NCBI RefSeq assembly: GCF_039969785.1
Contig: NZ_JBDVNC010000022.1
Span: 1 to 64,000, forward strand
Source of the DNA: Shimia sp039969785
Lineage (GTDB): Bacteria > Pseudomonadota > Alphaproteobacteria > Rhodobacterales > Rhodobacteraceae
DNA: 64,000 nt
Reading direction: 5' to 3'
Shown: positions 18,624 to 28,252 of the stretch, one piece after another
Position numbering within the stretch: the first letter of the stretch is position 1
Layout: every line of letters starts with the position of its first letter
Notes under the pieces: generated by a model
Told to the model about the DNA's origin: nothing
Database searches by the model: none
What the model saw: the letters and a program-made list of their open reading frames with translations, nothing else
Made by a program: the position numbers and the translations under genes

Positions 18624-18695
18624 GTGCCTGTAAACGGCATTCCGGCAGATGTCCGCGTTTCAAAACACGCGCACCCGCCGGATCATTTTCAACGC

Positions 18696-20618
18696 TCAGC
18701 CTTCTGGCGTGTACCAGATCGGCGAGGAATAAGCGCGTTCCTGATGGATCAACTGCGCTTCCTCAGGAAGCTCAATCCCAAATCTGATCTTGTCATAAAC
18801 AACCCAGCGCGGTGTCGGAATTTCAAGGACACGAACATAGTAAAAGGCGCGCTCATTCGGATCAAAGTCCGGGTCCGTCCACACCGTCAGCAATTCTGAA
18901 CTGCCAATCGAATTCTGCCAGCTGGCGGTCTCCAGATTGACCGTGTTGCCCACTTCGGGAAGCTTGCCGTTTGCATCAATCTCGCGGTCGCCTGACCACG
19001 CAACATCGAACACCTTTTCGTGCAGCTCGCCCTCAGCATCCAGCCAGCCTTTGACGACCTGAGCCCGATCAAGATTTGCCCCAATCGGATCACGCAGCGC
19101 TGCAATCAGAAAGCTTGGCACCGCATCACCCGCGCGTGGCCGCATATCGCCACCCATCGGAACGCCTTTGGTGTAGCCGGCGATTGCTGGCGACCGGGTA
19201 TATGTATCTTCTTCGGTAAACTCCCATCCGCCAAAGAACCGCAACCCAATGCGAGGACCGGTTGTGGCATATGTCTCGCGGCGCTTAAACGCATCGAAAA
19301 TCGAGGCCCGTGTGTTTTCTTCGGCCCAAACAGCCGTGTAACCGGACGCGACCATCTGATGCCCGTCGATCTGACCCAGTTCGCTTTTGATAAAAGGATG
19401 CTCAATGCGCGTGGGAGACGGTTCCACACTGACCGACTTGCTAAAGAAGTTTTCTTCCTCGGCGGTTGTCAGCCCTGTGTGGCTGTCGGTTGCGCCGCCC
19501 AAACCGAATTTGTAGGGGTTGATCCCAAATTTGGCTTCTAACGCAAGACCCTGCTTAAGCGCTTCCCGGGCGTATTCCCCGCGCAACATGTCCTCTGTTT
19601 TCAACTCTGTCAGGTCAAGGTTGCCCACATCCCATGTTTCGTAATCTGCGAATTCATCTTCCGGGCTCAGAACCGGGTGTGCCTCCCCGTCACCTTTGAT
19701 CTGTGTGATCTCGTAATGGGGTTCCCACTTGGCACGCCGCTCTACATAGGTCTGGTCAACCGTGCCTTTGTGATACGTGCCTTCGGTCGGGAACATCCAG
19801 CCATTGGACAGGTTGCCATTGTGCGAAAACGCCACCGCCCGACCGCCGGTTTTTTCCTGATACGCTTCCAGCCAGTCATACAAATCCAGCGGGTTGGTGG
19901 ATCCCATTGGGGGCTGCGTGACCGGTGGGACCACCTGCAACGCCCGCGCCGCGCCATCGCGGAACATCACGTTACGGTGCAGGTTGAAACCCTTGGGAAC
20001 AGACGTCCATTCAAATCCGATAAACGCAGTAAATCGCCCCGGATCATTATGCGTTTCCGCCGAATTCACGATCTTCTCCCAGGTAAATGCAAAAGCATCA
20101 GCACCGGGGCTATAAGCCGTGACAATCGCCTCTGGCAGGGTCATTTGGGAAAAGTTCGTGATCAGATCAAAGGCGGATTTACCGGCTTCTTCACCGCCTT
20201 TTGTATACCCTTCGTACCACTCCAGACCTTTGGGATCCGAAAGGATTTCGGGCTTTCCAGCCTGAAGGTCAGGGGCGAATCCCATCAGGTCAGTATGGTC
20301 GGTCAACACCATCCAGTCCAACGGGCGGCTCAACCGCACTGGCTGACCCGATGATGAGGTTATTTGTTCACCCTTGGCAAAGCGCCACGCATCATCCGGG
20401 CCCAGAATATTGCCAAATGCGCCTGCATCCAGCGACAGACCCGTATGCAAATGCGTCTCCCCCCACAAAGGCATTTCGGGAAACTTGCGATTGGCATATG
20501 GCGAGAACGGTTTAGCTGCGAATGTCCCTTCCGAGGCTTCTTTACTTGGAACGCCGTCTGACATCGCAGCGGATGACATGGCGACAATAATAGCGGTAGC
20601 AGTCACGAGTCTTTGCAT
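18696..20618 (-). CDS. Exported DUF3604 protein (PHP-like fold)
   Basis: A 640-residue protein with a signal peptide (MQRLVTATAIIVAMSSAAM). It carries DUF3604 hallmarks: LWGETHLHTGLSLDAG with a paired-His motif, DWMVLTDHTDLMG, GFEWTS, and GLGGATDSHTGL. The HxH and DH/DSH blocks resemble metal sites of PHP-type phosphoesterases. The function of the family is unknown; it is widespread in marine bacteria. The start at 20618 has AGGAG upstream. It is convergent with pckA. Confidence 0.85.
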   Translation of the reverse strand: MQRLVTATAIIVAMSSAAMSDGVPSKEASEGTFAAKPFSPYANRKFPEMPLWGETHLHTGLSLDAGAFGNILGPDDAWRFAKGEQITSSSGQPVRLSRPLDWMVLTDHTDLMGFAPDLQAGKPEILSDPKGLEWYEGYTKGGEEAGKSAFDLITNFSQMTLPEAIVTAYSPGADAFAFTWEKIVNSAETHNDPGRFTAFIGFEWTSVPKGFNLHRNVMFRDGAARALQVVPPVTQPPMGSTNPLDLYDWLEAYQEKTGGRAVAFSHNGNLSNGWMFPTEGTYHKGTVDQTYVERRAKWEPHYEITQIKGDGEAHPVLSPEDEFADYETWDVGNLDLTELKTEDMLRGEYAREALKQGLALEAKFGINPYKFGLGGATDSHTGLTTAEEENFFSKSVSVEPSPTRIEHPFIKSELGQIDGHQMVASGYTAVWAEENTRASIFDAFKRRETYATTGPRIGLRFFGGWEFTEEDTYTRSPAIAGYTKGVPMGGDMRPRAGDAVPSFLIAALRDPIGANLDRAQVVKGWLDAEGELHEKVFDVAWSGDREIDANGKLPEVGNTVNLETASWQNSIGSSELLTVWTDPDFDPNERAFYYVRVLEIPTPRWVVYDKIRFGIELPEEAQLIHQERAYSSPIWYTPEG

Positions 20619-21063
20619 CGAGCTTCTCCTAATCGGGGACATACAAAATTTTGCTAACTAATTAACTACACTATGAGCGGACTTCTCCCATTTGGTCAAC
20701 TTTTTGTTACCTCAATACCTTTGTTGAAGTCTCATGGGGTTCGCCGTCGTCCCTTTGTTCGGGACTTGTTTTGTGGTTCGCATGGCGCTGTCTGGCCAAA
20801 CGCCAGCGGAATGATCGCCAAGAAAGCGAAACTCAAATTGGCCGCATTCCAACGATTTTCGCGCCGACTGATTTCTCACGTTGATCCACGTAAAATGTGC
20901 CTCACTCGAATCGCTAACCCGTCCCGGATTTCGCGATTTGGTTCGATAGGCAATGTTTCTGCTAAAAAATGAAAAACTTCTTGGAAGAATCAACCACCGC
21001 CCCTAAACGGCGCTATCCTTGCAACAGACAGCCCGCATTCGGGCCACAAAAGGAAATGATGGA
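20619..21063. other. Intergenic region between divergent DUF3604 gene and speA
   Basis: 445 bases without a supported gene. The left third is AT-rich (likely promoter for the DUF3604 gene). Open frames here have poor coding character. The right end carries the AAAGGA ribosome binding site of speA. No riboswitch-like or antizyme-like structure was recognised. Confidence 0.5.
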
Positions 21064-22953
21064 TTGAACCAAACGGCTGACGCGGCGCGCGATATCTATG
21101 GCATCGAAAAATGGGGCAAAGACCTGATTGTGCCTTTGGTCAACGGTGAAATTGGTCTGCGCAACCCGCTCGCCCCGGACGCGCCCGCTATCAGCCTGCC
21201 TTCGATCCTTGCCGATCTGGATGAACGCGGCATTCAGGTGCCAATGCTGGTGCGCATTTCCAGCTATCTGGAAAACGAAATCCGCACCATCAACGAGAGC
21301 TTTCGCTCGGCCATCGCCCGCACCGGCTACAAAGGCAGCTATCGCGGCGTTTTCCCGATCAAGGTCAACCAGCAGGCACAGGTGATCGACCGCATCGTGG
21401 AATTCGGCCAACCCTATAATTACGGGCTGGAAGCCGGGTCCAAACCGGAACTGGTCATCGCGCTGGCGCACAAGCTCGCAAAAGAGGCGCTGATCGTCTG
21501 CAACGGCGTCAAAGATGCCGAGTTCATCACGCTGGCCACCCTGTCGCGCAAGCTGGGTTTTAACACCGTCATCGTGCTCGAAAGCCCGAAAGAGGCCGAC
21601 ACCGTCATTCAGGTTTACAAAGAACTTGGCGTCGAACCGCTGCTGGGTGTGCGGGTCAAGCTGACCAACCAGATTAGCGGCAAATGGCAGGAAAGCTCGG
21701 GCGACCGGTCGACCTTTGGCATGAACACCGATCAGCTGGTCGCCGTGCTGGACAAACTGCGCGACGCAGGCCTGCTGCATTGCCTGAAACTCCAGCACTC
21801 TCATCTCGGCTCTCAGGTGCCTGACGTCAACGACGTGCGCCGTTCCGTGGGCGAGGCGTGTCGCTACTTTACCGAACTCACAAACGAAGGCGTGCCGCTG
21901 ACCCATCTTGATCTGGGCGGCGGTCTGGGCATTGACTATACTGGCGAAAAACGTGCCAGCGAAAACTCGATCAACTACACGGTCGAAGAATACACCGCCA
22001 ACGTGGTCGAAACCGTCGCCTATGCAATGGACGAAGCCGACATCGCCCATCCTACGCTGGTCACAGAAAGCGGGCGTGCGGTGGTCGCCACCTCGTCCAT
22101 GCTGGTGTTCAACGTACTGGAATCCACCCTCTATGACGCGCCCGCCTCACCTGACATAACACCCGATGATCACCACCTGCTCTCCGATCTGGCTGCCGTC
22201 AAAGATTACCTCAGCGCCGATCGGGTACAGGAATGCTGGAACGACGCCAGCTTCTACCGCAACGAATTGCGCGCCCTGTTCCGGCGCGGCTATATCGACC
22301 TGCGCCAGATGGCCCGCGCCGAACGCACCTATCTGCACCTGATGGCCCTGATCAAGGCGCTGGTGGCCTCGATGGACGACCTGACAGATGTCGACACCCA
22401 GCTGGAAAAAGCCGCCGATATCTATCACTGCAACTTTTCCCTGTTCCAATCGCTGCCCGATGTCTGGGCGATTGATCAATTGCATCCGATTGTACCCCTG
22501 CAAATGCTGGACCAGACCCCGGACCGACGCGCGGTACTATCCGACATCACCTGCGACAGCGACGGCAAGGTTGACCGCTTTATTCTCGCGGATGGTGTGT
22601 CGCCTTCACTGCCGGTGCATTCGCTGCCCGAAGATCAGCCCTATTACCTGGGCGTGTTCTTTGTCGGCGCATATCAGGAAACGCTGGGCGATCTGCACAA
22701 CCTGTTTGGCGACACCAACGTTGTCACGCTGGACCTGCGCGCCGATGGCGGCTTTGATCTCTTGCACGAGCAAGAGGGCGACACCATTTCTCAGGTGCTG
22801 TCTTACGTAGAATATGATCCAAACGACTGTGTCGCCGCCTTCCGCAAGCTGGTGGACGGCGCAATTTCCAAAGGCACGCTTAAGGCATCCGACCGAAAAC
22901 TGATCATGGGCGCCTATCGCGACTCGATCAACGGCTATACCTATTACGAATAA
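21064..22953 (+). CDS. speA: Biosynthetic arginine decarboxylase
   Basis: A 629-residue PLP enzyme of the alanine-racemase fold family, making agmatine from arginine. The PLP lysine is Lys100 in GVFPIKVNQQ. HLDLGGGLGIDY is the phosphate-binding loop, and the C-terminus ends with the typical YRDSINGYTYYE. No ATG is in frame near the start; TTG at 21064 has AAAGGA nine bases upstream and gives MNQTADAARDIYGIEKW, the expected family start. It is the first gene of a four-gene polyamine operon. Confidence 0.94.
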   Translation: MNQTADAARDIYGIEKWGKDLIVPLVNGEIGLRNPLAPDAPAISLPSILADLDERGIQVPMLVRISSYLENEIRTINESFRSAIARTGYKGSYRGVFPIKVNQQAQVIDRIVEFGQPYNYGLEAGSKPELVIALAHKLAKEALIVCNGVKDAEFITLATLSRKLGFNTVIVLESPKEADTVIQVYKELGVEPLLGVRVKLTNQISGKWQESSGDRSTFGMNTDQLVAVLDKLRDAGLLHCLKLQHSHLGSQVPDVNDVRRSVGEACRYFTELTNEGVPLTHLDLGGGLGIDYTGEKRASENSINYTVEEYTANVVETVAYAMDEADIAHPTLVTESGRAVVATSSMLVFNVLESTLYDAPASPDITPDDHHLLSDLAAVKDYLSADRVQECWNDASFYRNELRALFRRGYIDLRQMARAERTYLHLMALIKALVASMDDLTDVDTQLEKAADIYHCNFSLFQSLPDVWAIDQLHPIVPLQMLDQTPDRRAVLSDITCDSDGKVDRFILADGVSPSLPVHSLPEDQPYYLGVFFVGAYQETLGDLHNLFGDTNVVTLDLRADGGFDLLHEQEGDTISQVLSYVEYDPNDCVAAFRKLVDGAISKGTLKASDRKLIMGAYRDSINGYTYYE

Positions 22954-22975
22954 CCACTCCAAAGGAGACCAGATC

Positions 22976-24187
22976 ATGGGCAAAACACTCGTCGTCGGCG
23001 CAGGTGGCGTCAGCCACGCCGCCGTGCATAAAATGGCCATGAACAGCGATATCTTTACCGAGATCACGCTGGCCAGCCGGACCAAATCCAAATGCGACAC
23101 AATCGCCGCTGCCGTCAAATCCCGCACCGGGGTGACAGTTAAAACGGCTGCGCTAGACGCCTACAAAGTGGCCGATACTGTGGCGCTGATCCGCGAAACC
23201 GGTGCTGAGTTGCTGGTCAACCTCGCGCTGCCCTATCAGGATCTGGTGCTGATGGATGCCTGCCTCGAAGCGGGCTGTCACTATCTGGACACTGCCAATT
23301 ACGAACCCGAAGACGTGGCCAAATTCGAATACCACTGGCAATGGGCCTATCAGGACCGCTTCAAAGCGGCCGGTCTGACCGCAATCCTTGGCTCGGGCTT
23401 TGATCCGGGCGTGACTTCGGTTTTTGCCACATGGCTCAGAAAACACAAGCTGGACAGCATCCGCCAGATCGACATTCTGGACGCCAATGGCGGTTCCAAC
23501 GATCAGGAATTCGCAACCAACTTCAACCCCGAGATCAACCTGCGTGAAGTGCTGGCCGAAGTGCGCCACTGGGAACATGGCGCGTGGCAAACCAGCCCCG
23601 CCATGACCACCAAAGTCGAATATGACTTTCCCGCTATCGGCCCCAAAAACATGTACCAGATGTATCACGAGGAACTGGAATCGCTGACCACCCACTTCCC
23701 CGAAATCGCACGCGCGCGCTTCTGGATGACCTTTGGCGACGCCTATATCATGCACGCCAAAGTGCTGGAAAACGTCGGCATGACCCGCATCGACCCGGTG
23801 ATGCATAACGGTCAGGAGATCATTCCGATCCAGTTCCTGAAAACCCTGCTGCCCGATCCCGGCGATCTGGGTGCCGAAACCAAAGGCAAAGCCTGCATTG
23901 GCGACATCGCCACCGGTCAGGCCAAGGACGGCTCGGGCGAAAAAACCTACTACATCTACAACATCTGCGATCATCAGGAATGTTACGCCGAGGTCGGCTC
24001 ACAAGCGGTGTCCTACACCACGGGCGTGCCCGCCATGATCGGCGCCGCGCAGGTTCTGAAAGGCAACTGGGTGCAACCCGGCGTGTGGAACATGGAACAG
24101 CTCGACCCGGATGATTTCATGGACATGCTCAACACCCACGGCCTGCCATGGCAGGTGCATGAACTCGACGGGCCGGTCACTTTCTGA
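22976..24187 (+). CDS. Carboxynorspermidine synthase (saccharopine dehydrogenase family)
   Basis: A 403-residue oxidoreductase with N-terminal VVGAGGVSHAAVHK. It has the saccharopine-dehydrogenase-like blocks LALPYQDLVLMDACLEAG, GFDPGVTSVFA and YDFPAIGPKNMY. It condenses putrescine (or diaminopropane) with aspartate semialdehyde to give carboxyspermidine. It stands between speA and nspC, 22 bases behind speA, which fixes the polyamine role over lysine metabolism. Older annotations call it LYS1-like. Confidence 0.93.
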   Translation: MGKTLVVGAGGVSHAAVHKMAMNSDIFTEITLASRTKSKCDTIAAAVKSRTGVTVKTAALDAYKVADTVALIRETGAELLVNLALPYQDLVLMDACLEAGCHYLDTANYEPEDVAKFEYHWQWAYQDRFKAAGLTAILGSGFDPGVTSVFATWLRKHKLDSIRQIDILDANGGSNDQEFATNFNPEINLREVLAEVRHWEHGAWQTSPAMTTKVEYDFPAIGPKNMYQMYHEELESLTTHFPEIARARFWMTFGDAYIMHAKVLENVGMTRIDPVMHNGQEIIPIQFLKTLLPDPGDLGAETKGKACIGDIATGQAKDGSGEKTYYIYNICDHQECYAEVGSQAVSYTTGVPAMIGAAQVLKGNWVQPGVWNMEQLDPDDFMDMLNTHGLPWQVHELDGPVTF

Positions 24188-24194
24188 TCGCCCC

Positions 24195-24240
24195 TTCATT
24201 TTGCCAAAAATACTCCGGGGGTCCGGGGGCTGGCCCCCGG
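24195..24240 (+). repeat. Conserved intergenic motif plus GC hairpin inside the polyamine operon
   Basis: The segment starting TTCATTTTGCCAAAAA and running to TACTCCGGGG is followed by the perfect stem CCGGGGGC-TG-GCCCCCGG (24223-24240). A related A-rich/CGGGG segment lies at 29458-29484. I recall similar sequences after many Rhodobacterales genes, but cannot check. It could attenuate expression of nspC and speB relative to the upstream genes. Confidence 0.5.
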
Positions 24241-24266
24241 CCTCACCTCAATGTGGTACCTGTAAG

Positions 24267-25436
24267 ATGTCCGACATGATGCAAACCCAGGCCGGAGACG
24301 CGGGCGCGTTCCGCGATTTCGACCTCTCCCGCGTGCCGTCCCCGTGTTTCGTGGTCGATGAGAAAGCCGTGGAGCGCAATCTCGCGATCCTCAAAGATAT
24401 CTCCGACCGCTCCGGCGCCCATGTGCTGTCCGCGCTCAAGGCCTTCTCCATGTTCGCCCTCGCCCCGCTCGTGCGCCAATATCTCGACGGCACCTGCGCT
24501 TCCGGCATCTTCGAGGCGCGTTTGGCACACGATGAATACGGTGGCGAAGTCGCGACCTTCTGCGCAGGCTACAAAGACAGCGACATAGACGAGATCATCG
24601 CGCTCTCGGACCACATCATCTTCAACAGCCCTGCCCAGCTTGCCCGCTTTGCCCCCAAATGCCGCGCCGCTGGCAAACAGGTTGGCCTGCGCATCAATCC
24701 CGAACATTCCGAAGGCGATATTCCCAAATACGACCCCTGCGCCCCCTGCTCGCGCCTTGGCACCCCGATCCGCCAATTGACGCCCGAGATTATCGCGCAG
24801 GTCGACGGGCTGCACATGCACACGCTGTGCGAACAGGGCTTTGATCCATTGCAGCGCACATGGGACGCCGTCGCCCCCAAACTTGCGCCCTATCTGGCGG
24901 GCCTTAAATGGCTCAATTTCGGCGGTGGGCACCACATCACCCGCGCCGATTATGACCGCGACGCGCTGGTAAGATTCATCAAAGACATCCGCGCACAGCA
25001 CAAGCTCGACATCTACCTGGAACCCGGCGAAGCGGTCGCGCTGGATGCGGGCATACTGGTGGGCGAAATCCTTGACCTGCCCAGCAATGGCATGCCCCTC
25101 GCCATCACCGATATCTCGGCCACCTGCCACATGCCCGACGTGATCGAAGCCCCCTATCGCCCCGCCCTGCTGGACGAGGCGGACAAGGGCCACAGCTACC
25201 GGCTGGGCGGTCCGTCCTGCCTCGCCGGGGACGTGATCGGCGACTACACATGGCCCCAACCGCTTGAGATCGGTCAGCGCTTTGCCTTTCTCGATCAGGC
25301 GCATTACTCGATGGTCAAAACCAACACGTTCAACGGGGTGCCCCTGCCCGCCATCGCCCTGTGGAACAGCGAAACCGACACGCTGCAGATGGTCAGGCAG
25401 TTCACCTATGACGACTTCCGCAACCGGCTATCATAA
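24267..25436 (+). CDS. nspC: Carboxynorspermidine decarboxylase
   Basis: A 389-residue PLP decarboxylase that turns carboxy(nor)spermidine into (nor)spermidine. The PLP lysine is Lys58 in VLSALKAFSMF. HMHTLCEQGFDPL, NFGGGHHIT, the C-terminal ISATCHMPDVIE and LGGPSCLAGDVIGDY are NspC signatures, where the Cys is part of the active site across the dimer. The start is uncertain among three nearby ATGs (24267, 24276, 24279). Confidence 0.95.
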   Translation: MSDMMQTQAGDAGAFRDFDLSRVPSPCFVVDEKAVERNLAILKDISDRSGAHVLSALKAFSMFALAPLVRQYLDGTCASGIFEARLAHDEYGGEVATFCAGYKDSDIDEIIALSDHIIFNSPAQLARFAPKCRAAGKQVGLRINPEHSEGDIPKYDPCAPCSRLGTPIRQLTPEIIAQVDGLHMHTLCEQGFDPLQRTWDAVAPKLAPYLAGLKWLNFGGGHHITRADYDRDALVRFIKDIRAQHKLDIYLEPGEAVALDAGILVGEILDLPSNGMPLAITDISATCHMPDVIEAPYRPALLDEADKGHSYRLGGPSCLAGDVIGDYTWPQPLEIGQRFAFLDQAHYSMVKTNTFNGVPLPAIALWNSETDTLQMVRQFTYDDFRNRLS

Positions 25437-25446
25437 GGACCCCGGT

Positions 25447-26292
25447 ATGAGCATATTTCTGGACAGCGAACTCACCGCTTCTGAACGCAGCGACGATGCC
25501 CTGTTCCGCGTGATCCCCGTGCCACTGGAACGCACCGTGTCTTATGGCGCAGGCACCGCCGCTGGTCCGGCAGCCCTTATCGAGGCCTCCAACGAACTCG
25601 AACGCCTCACCAAAGGCGGCGAACCCTGCGCACACGGCATCCTCACCGAAGCGCCGCTCGACTGCACCGGTCCCCTGCCCGACATCATGGAACGTCTCGC
25701 GCACCGTACACAATCCGCCGTACAGGCTGGCAAAATCCCCGTCACTCTGGGCGGCGAACACTCGCTGTCTTACGGAGCCGTCACCGGCGTGGCCCGCGCG
25801 CTTGGCAAACCCATCGGGCTTGTCCAGATCGATGCCCACGCCGACCTGCGCATCGCCTATCAGGGCGAGAAACACTCCCACGCGTCGGTCATGCATCTTC
25901 TGGCCAGTGATGGCATCCGGCTGGCCCAGTTCGGCGTGCGCGCCCTGTGTCAGCAAGAGGTCGACGAACGCGTCAAACACAACGTGTTCTTCAAAGACGC
26001 CGAAGAGCTGGTCACCAAGGCCATTCACGCCGTTGATCTGCCCGCCGATTTCCCTGATCTGGTCTATGTCAGCTTTGACGTGGACGGGCTTGATCCCAGC
26101 CAGATGCCCGCCACCGGCACGCCAGTGCCCGGCGGATTGGGGTATTATCAGGCCCTTCACCTTGTCGAGCACGCCCTGAAAGGGCGCAAATGCGTCGGGC
26201 TGGACGTGGTGGAACTGGCCCCGGATGGCAACGCCGCATGGGATTTCACCGCCGCCCAGATCACCTATCGCCTGATGGCCGCCTGTCTCTAA
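25447..26292 (+). CDS. speB: Agmatinase
   Basis: A 281-residue ureohydrolase converting agmatine to putrescine and urea. Manganese ligands are visible: His105 in GGEHS, Asp129/His131/Asp133 in QIDAHADLR, and Asp211/Asp213 in SFDVDGLDP. ATGTPVPGG is the guanidino-side loop. It begins ten bases after nspC and completes the arginine-to-putrescine step needed by the two preceding enzymes. Confidence 0.92.
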   Translation: MSIFLDSELTASERSDDALFRVIPVPLERTVSYGAGTAAGPAALIEASNELERLTKGGEPCAHGILTEAPLDCTGPLPDIMERLAHRTQSAVQAGKIPVTLGGEHSLSYGAVTGVARALGKPIGLVQIDAHADLRIAYQGEKHSHASVMHLLASDGIRLAQFGVRALCQQEVDERVKHNVFFKDAEELVTKAIHAVDLPADFPDLVYVSFDVDGLDPSQMPATGTPVPGGLGYYQALHLVEHALKGRKCVGLDVVELAPDGNAAWDFTAAQITYRLMAACL

Positions 26293-26365
26293 ACGACGGC
26301 TTTCCACCGATAAGTTTCCGGAATCAAGGCGTGCTCTGCACGCCGCCGGACAGCGCCCGGCAAAT

Positions 26366-27541
26366 TCAGGCCGCGCGCACGCCCTTACTCCACACCGCGC
26401 GCAACGCTGGCACACCCTCGGTCAGCCGGAACCGGATCAGATCAGCCTGCAAACCAACTTCAAGCCGCCCCCGGTCGTCCAGCCTCGCGTGTCTGGCCGG
26501 TGCCGCTGTGACGGTGTGCAACCCTTTGGCCATGTTCCCCCAGTGCGCACCCAACTGCACCGCGCTCAGCAACAGGGACGCGGGCACATAGTCCGACGAA
26601 ATAATGTCCAGCAGCCCCTGATCGGCCAGATCAATCGCCGCCACATTGCCTGAATGCGATCCGCCCCGCACAAGGTTCGGCCCGCCCATAATGTTGGCAA
26701 TCCGGTGCGTGTGATTGGCCGTGGCCGCCTCAACCGTGGTGGGAAATTCGCCCAGCTGAACGCCATTGCCCGCCGAACTGGCCACTTGCGCCGCCGTGGT
26801 GTCATCATGGCTCGCCAACACTGCGCCATAGCGATTTGCCGCCGCCACCGCCGCTTTTTCATGGCGATCACCCAATTGCGCCCGCAGCGCATAGAGATGC
26901 GCGACATGCGCCTCAAATGACGCCTGATCCAACCCGTATTTGCCGCGTATGAACGATTGGTATTTGTCCATATTGACAAACTGACGTTGCCCCGGCGTGT
27001 GATCCATCAGGCTGACAATCCCGATCCGGTCTTTGGGGCCAAACTCGTCCAGTTCTTCGATCAGGGTCTCGGAACAGGTCTCGGCCCGCAGGTGCAGATG
27101 ATGGCTGATCCGCAACCCGCCGCTGTCCCGCATCGTCAGAATTTCGCTGGCAATGGCACGTGCATATTTGCCGTATTTCTTGTTGGGGCCATTTACGATT
27201 GACCCCACCCGGATCGCGTCAAACACCGTTGTGATGCCAACACTGGCCAGTTCCGCGTCATGCGCGATAATCGCCGCCTGATGGGGCCAGTCAACCTTGG
27301 GGCGCGGGCGGATATGGCGTTCCAGATTGTCCGTGTGCAGCTCGATCAGCCCCGGCGCCACAAAATCACCGCCGCAATCCTCGGCCTCCGCAGGAACTGC
27401 CGTACCGGTGCCCATATCCACAATCCGGCCGCCACGCACCACAATGCTGCCGCGCACGGTTTCGTCCGGCAAAACCAGAGCGGCATTGGCGAGGATCATC
27501 TCTTGTGGCATCTCAGTGTCACAGGTTTTAGTCATCAACAT
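26366..27541 (-). CDS. phnM: Ribose 1-methylphosphonate 5-triphosphate diphosphatase
   Basis: A 391-residue amidohydrolase of the C-P lyase pathway that removes diphosphate from the triphosphate intermediate. It has the metal site GLIELHTDNLERH and the later blocks SLMDHTPGQRQF, VLASHDD, GGSHSGNVAA and IISSDYVPASLL. The start at 27541 has an AGGGG site six bases away; a start ten codons later is also possible. It is the last gene of the phn block, separated from phnN by a plus-strand gene. Confidence 0.94.
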   Translation of the reverse strand: MLMTKTCDTEMPQEMILANAALVLPDETVRGSIVVRGGRIVDMGTGTAVPAEAEDCGGDFVAPGLIELHTDNLERHIRPRPKVDWPHQAAIIAHDAELASVGITTVFDAIRVGSIVNGPNKKYGKYARAIASEILTMRDSGGLRISHHLHLRAETCSETLIEELDEFGPKDRIGIVSLMDHTPGQRQFVNMDKYQSFIRGKYGLDQASFEAHVAHLYALRAQLGDRHEKAAVAAANRYGAVLASHDDTTAAQVASSAGNGVQLGEFPTTVEAATANHTHRIANIMGGPNLVRGGSHSGNVAAIDLADQGLLDIISSDYVPASLLLSAVQLGAHWGNMAKGLHTVTAAPARHARLDDRGRLEVGLQADLIRFRLTEGVPALRAVWSKGVRAA

Positions 27542-27565
27542 TCACGACCCCTTTTCGGAGGCCCA

Positions 27566-28252
27566 ATGACCTACCGCAGATATGGAATTTACGACACCCC
27601 GCCCGCAGGGGCGTTGGCTGATTTCGGCGCAAACTGGCTGGGCTGGGAACTGACAAACGGAAAACCCCGGTCGCATCCGTTGATCGCTGACCTGCCCGCC
27701 CCGATTGCCGACATCACCGCCAGACCGCGCAAATACGGTTTGCATGGCACCATCAAACCGCCGTTTTTCCTCGCCCCGGATACTGATGAGCAGGGGTTGC
27801 GCGCCGCGCTGGCAGAGCTTTGCGAAACGCTCACGCCCGTGCGCCTTGACGGGCTGGTGCTGTCGCAGATCGGGCGCTTTCTCGCACTCAAGGTCGAAGG
27901 CGATCAAACCCCGCTGGCTGACCTTGCCAGCACGGTTGTGCAAAGCCTCGACCATTTTCGTGCCCCACCCTCGGAGGCAGAACTGGCGCGTCGCCGCAAA
28001 TCCAGCCTGTCGCCGCGTCAGGACGCGTTGCTGACGCAATGGGGCTATCCCTATGTCATGGACGAATTTCGCTTTCACATCACCCTGACCGGGCCGATGT
28101 CCCAGGATCACTGTGCACAAACCAGGGCCGCGCTGACACCGCATATCGCGCCGCTCTTGCCGGCACCGTTTGACGTGGACAGCCTCACACTTGTGGGCGA
28201 AGACGCGTCCGGTATGTTTCATGAAATCCATCGCTACGCCCTCTCCGGGTAA
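27566..28252 (+). CDS. DUF1045 protein, predicted 2H phosphoesterase of phosphonate metabolism
   Basis: A 228-residue protein starting MTYRRYGIYDTPPAGALADF with CGGAGG five bases upstream. Two H-x-T motifs, KYGLHGTIKPPF and FRFHITLTGPM, give the twin-histidine site of 2H phosphoesterases. The family is nearly always beside phn genes and is a candidate to open the ribosyl cyclic phosphate in place of PhnP, which is absent here. It lies on the strand opposite to the phn operon: 24 bases from the phnM start and overlapping phnN by 19 bases. Confidence 0.88.
   Translation: MTYRRYGIYDTPPAGALADFGANWLGWELTNGKPRSHPLIADLPAPIADITARPRKYGLHGTIKPPFFLAPDTDEQGLRAALAELCETLTPVRLDGLVLSQIGRFLALKVEGDQTPLADLASTVVQSLDHFRAPPSEAELARRRKSSLSPRQDALLTQWGYPYVMDEFRFHITLTGPMSQDHCAQTRAALTPHIAPLLPAPFDVDSLTLVGEDASGMFHEIHRYALSG

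Noticed and set aside
20673..20972. A 99-codon plus-strand frame before speA
   Set aside because: No ribosome binding site and codon third positions unlike local genes; no family resemblance.
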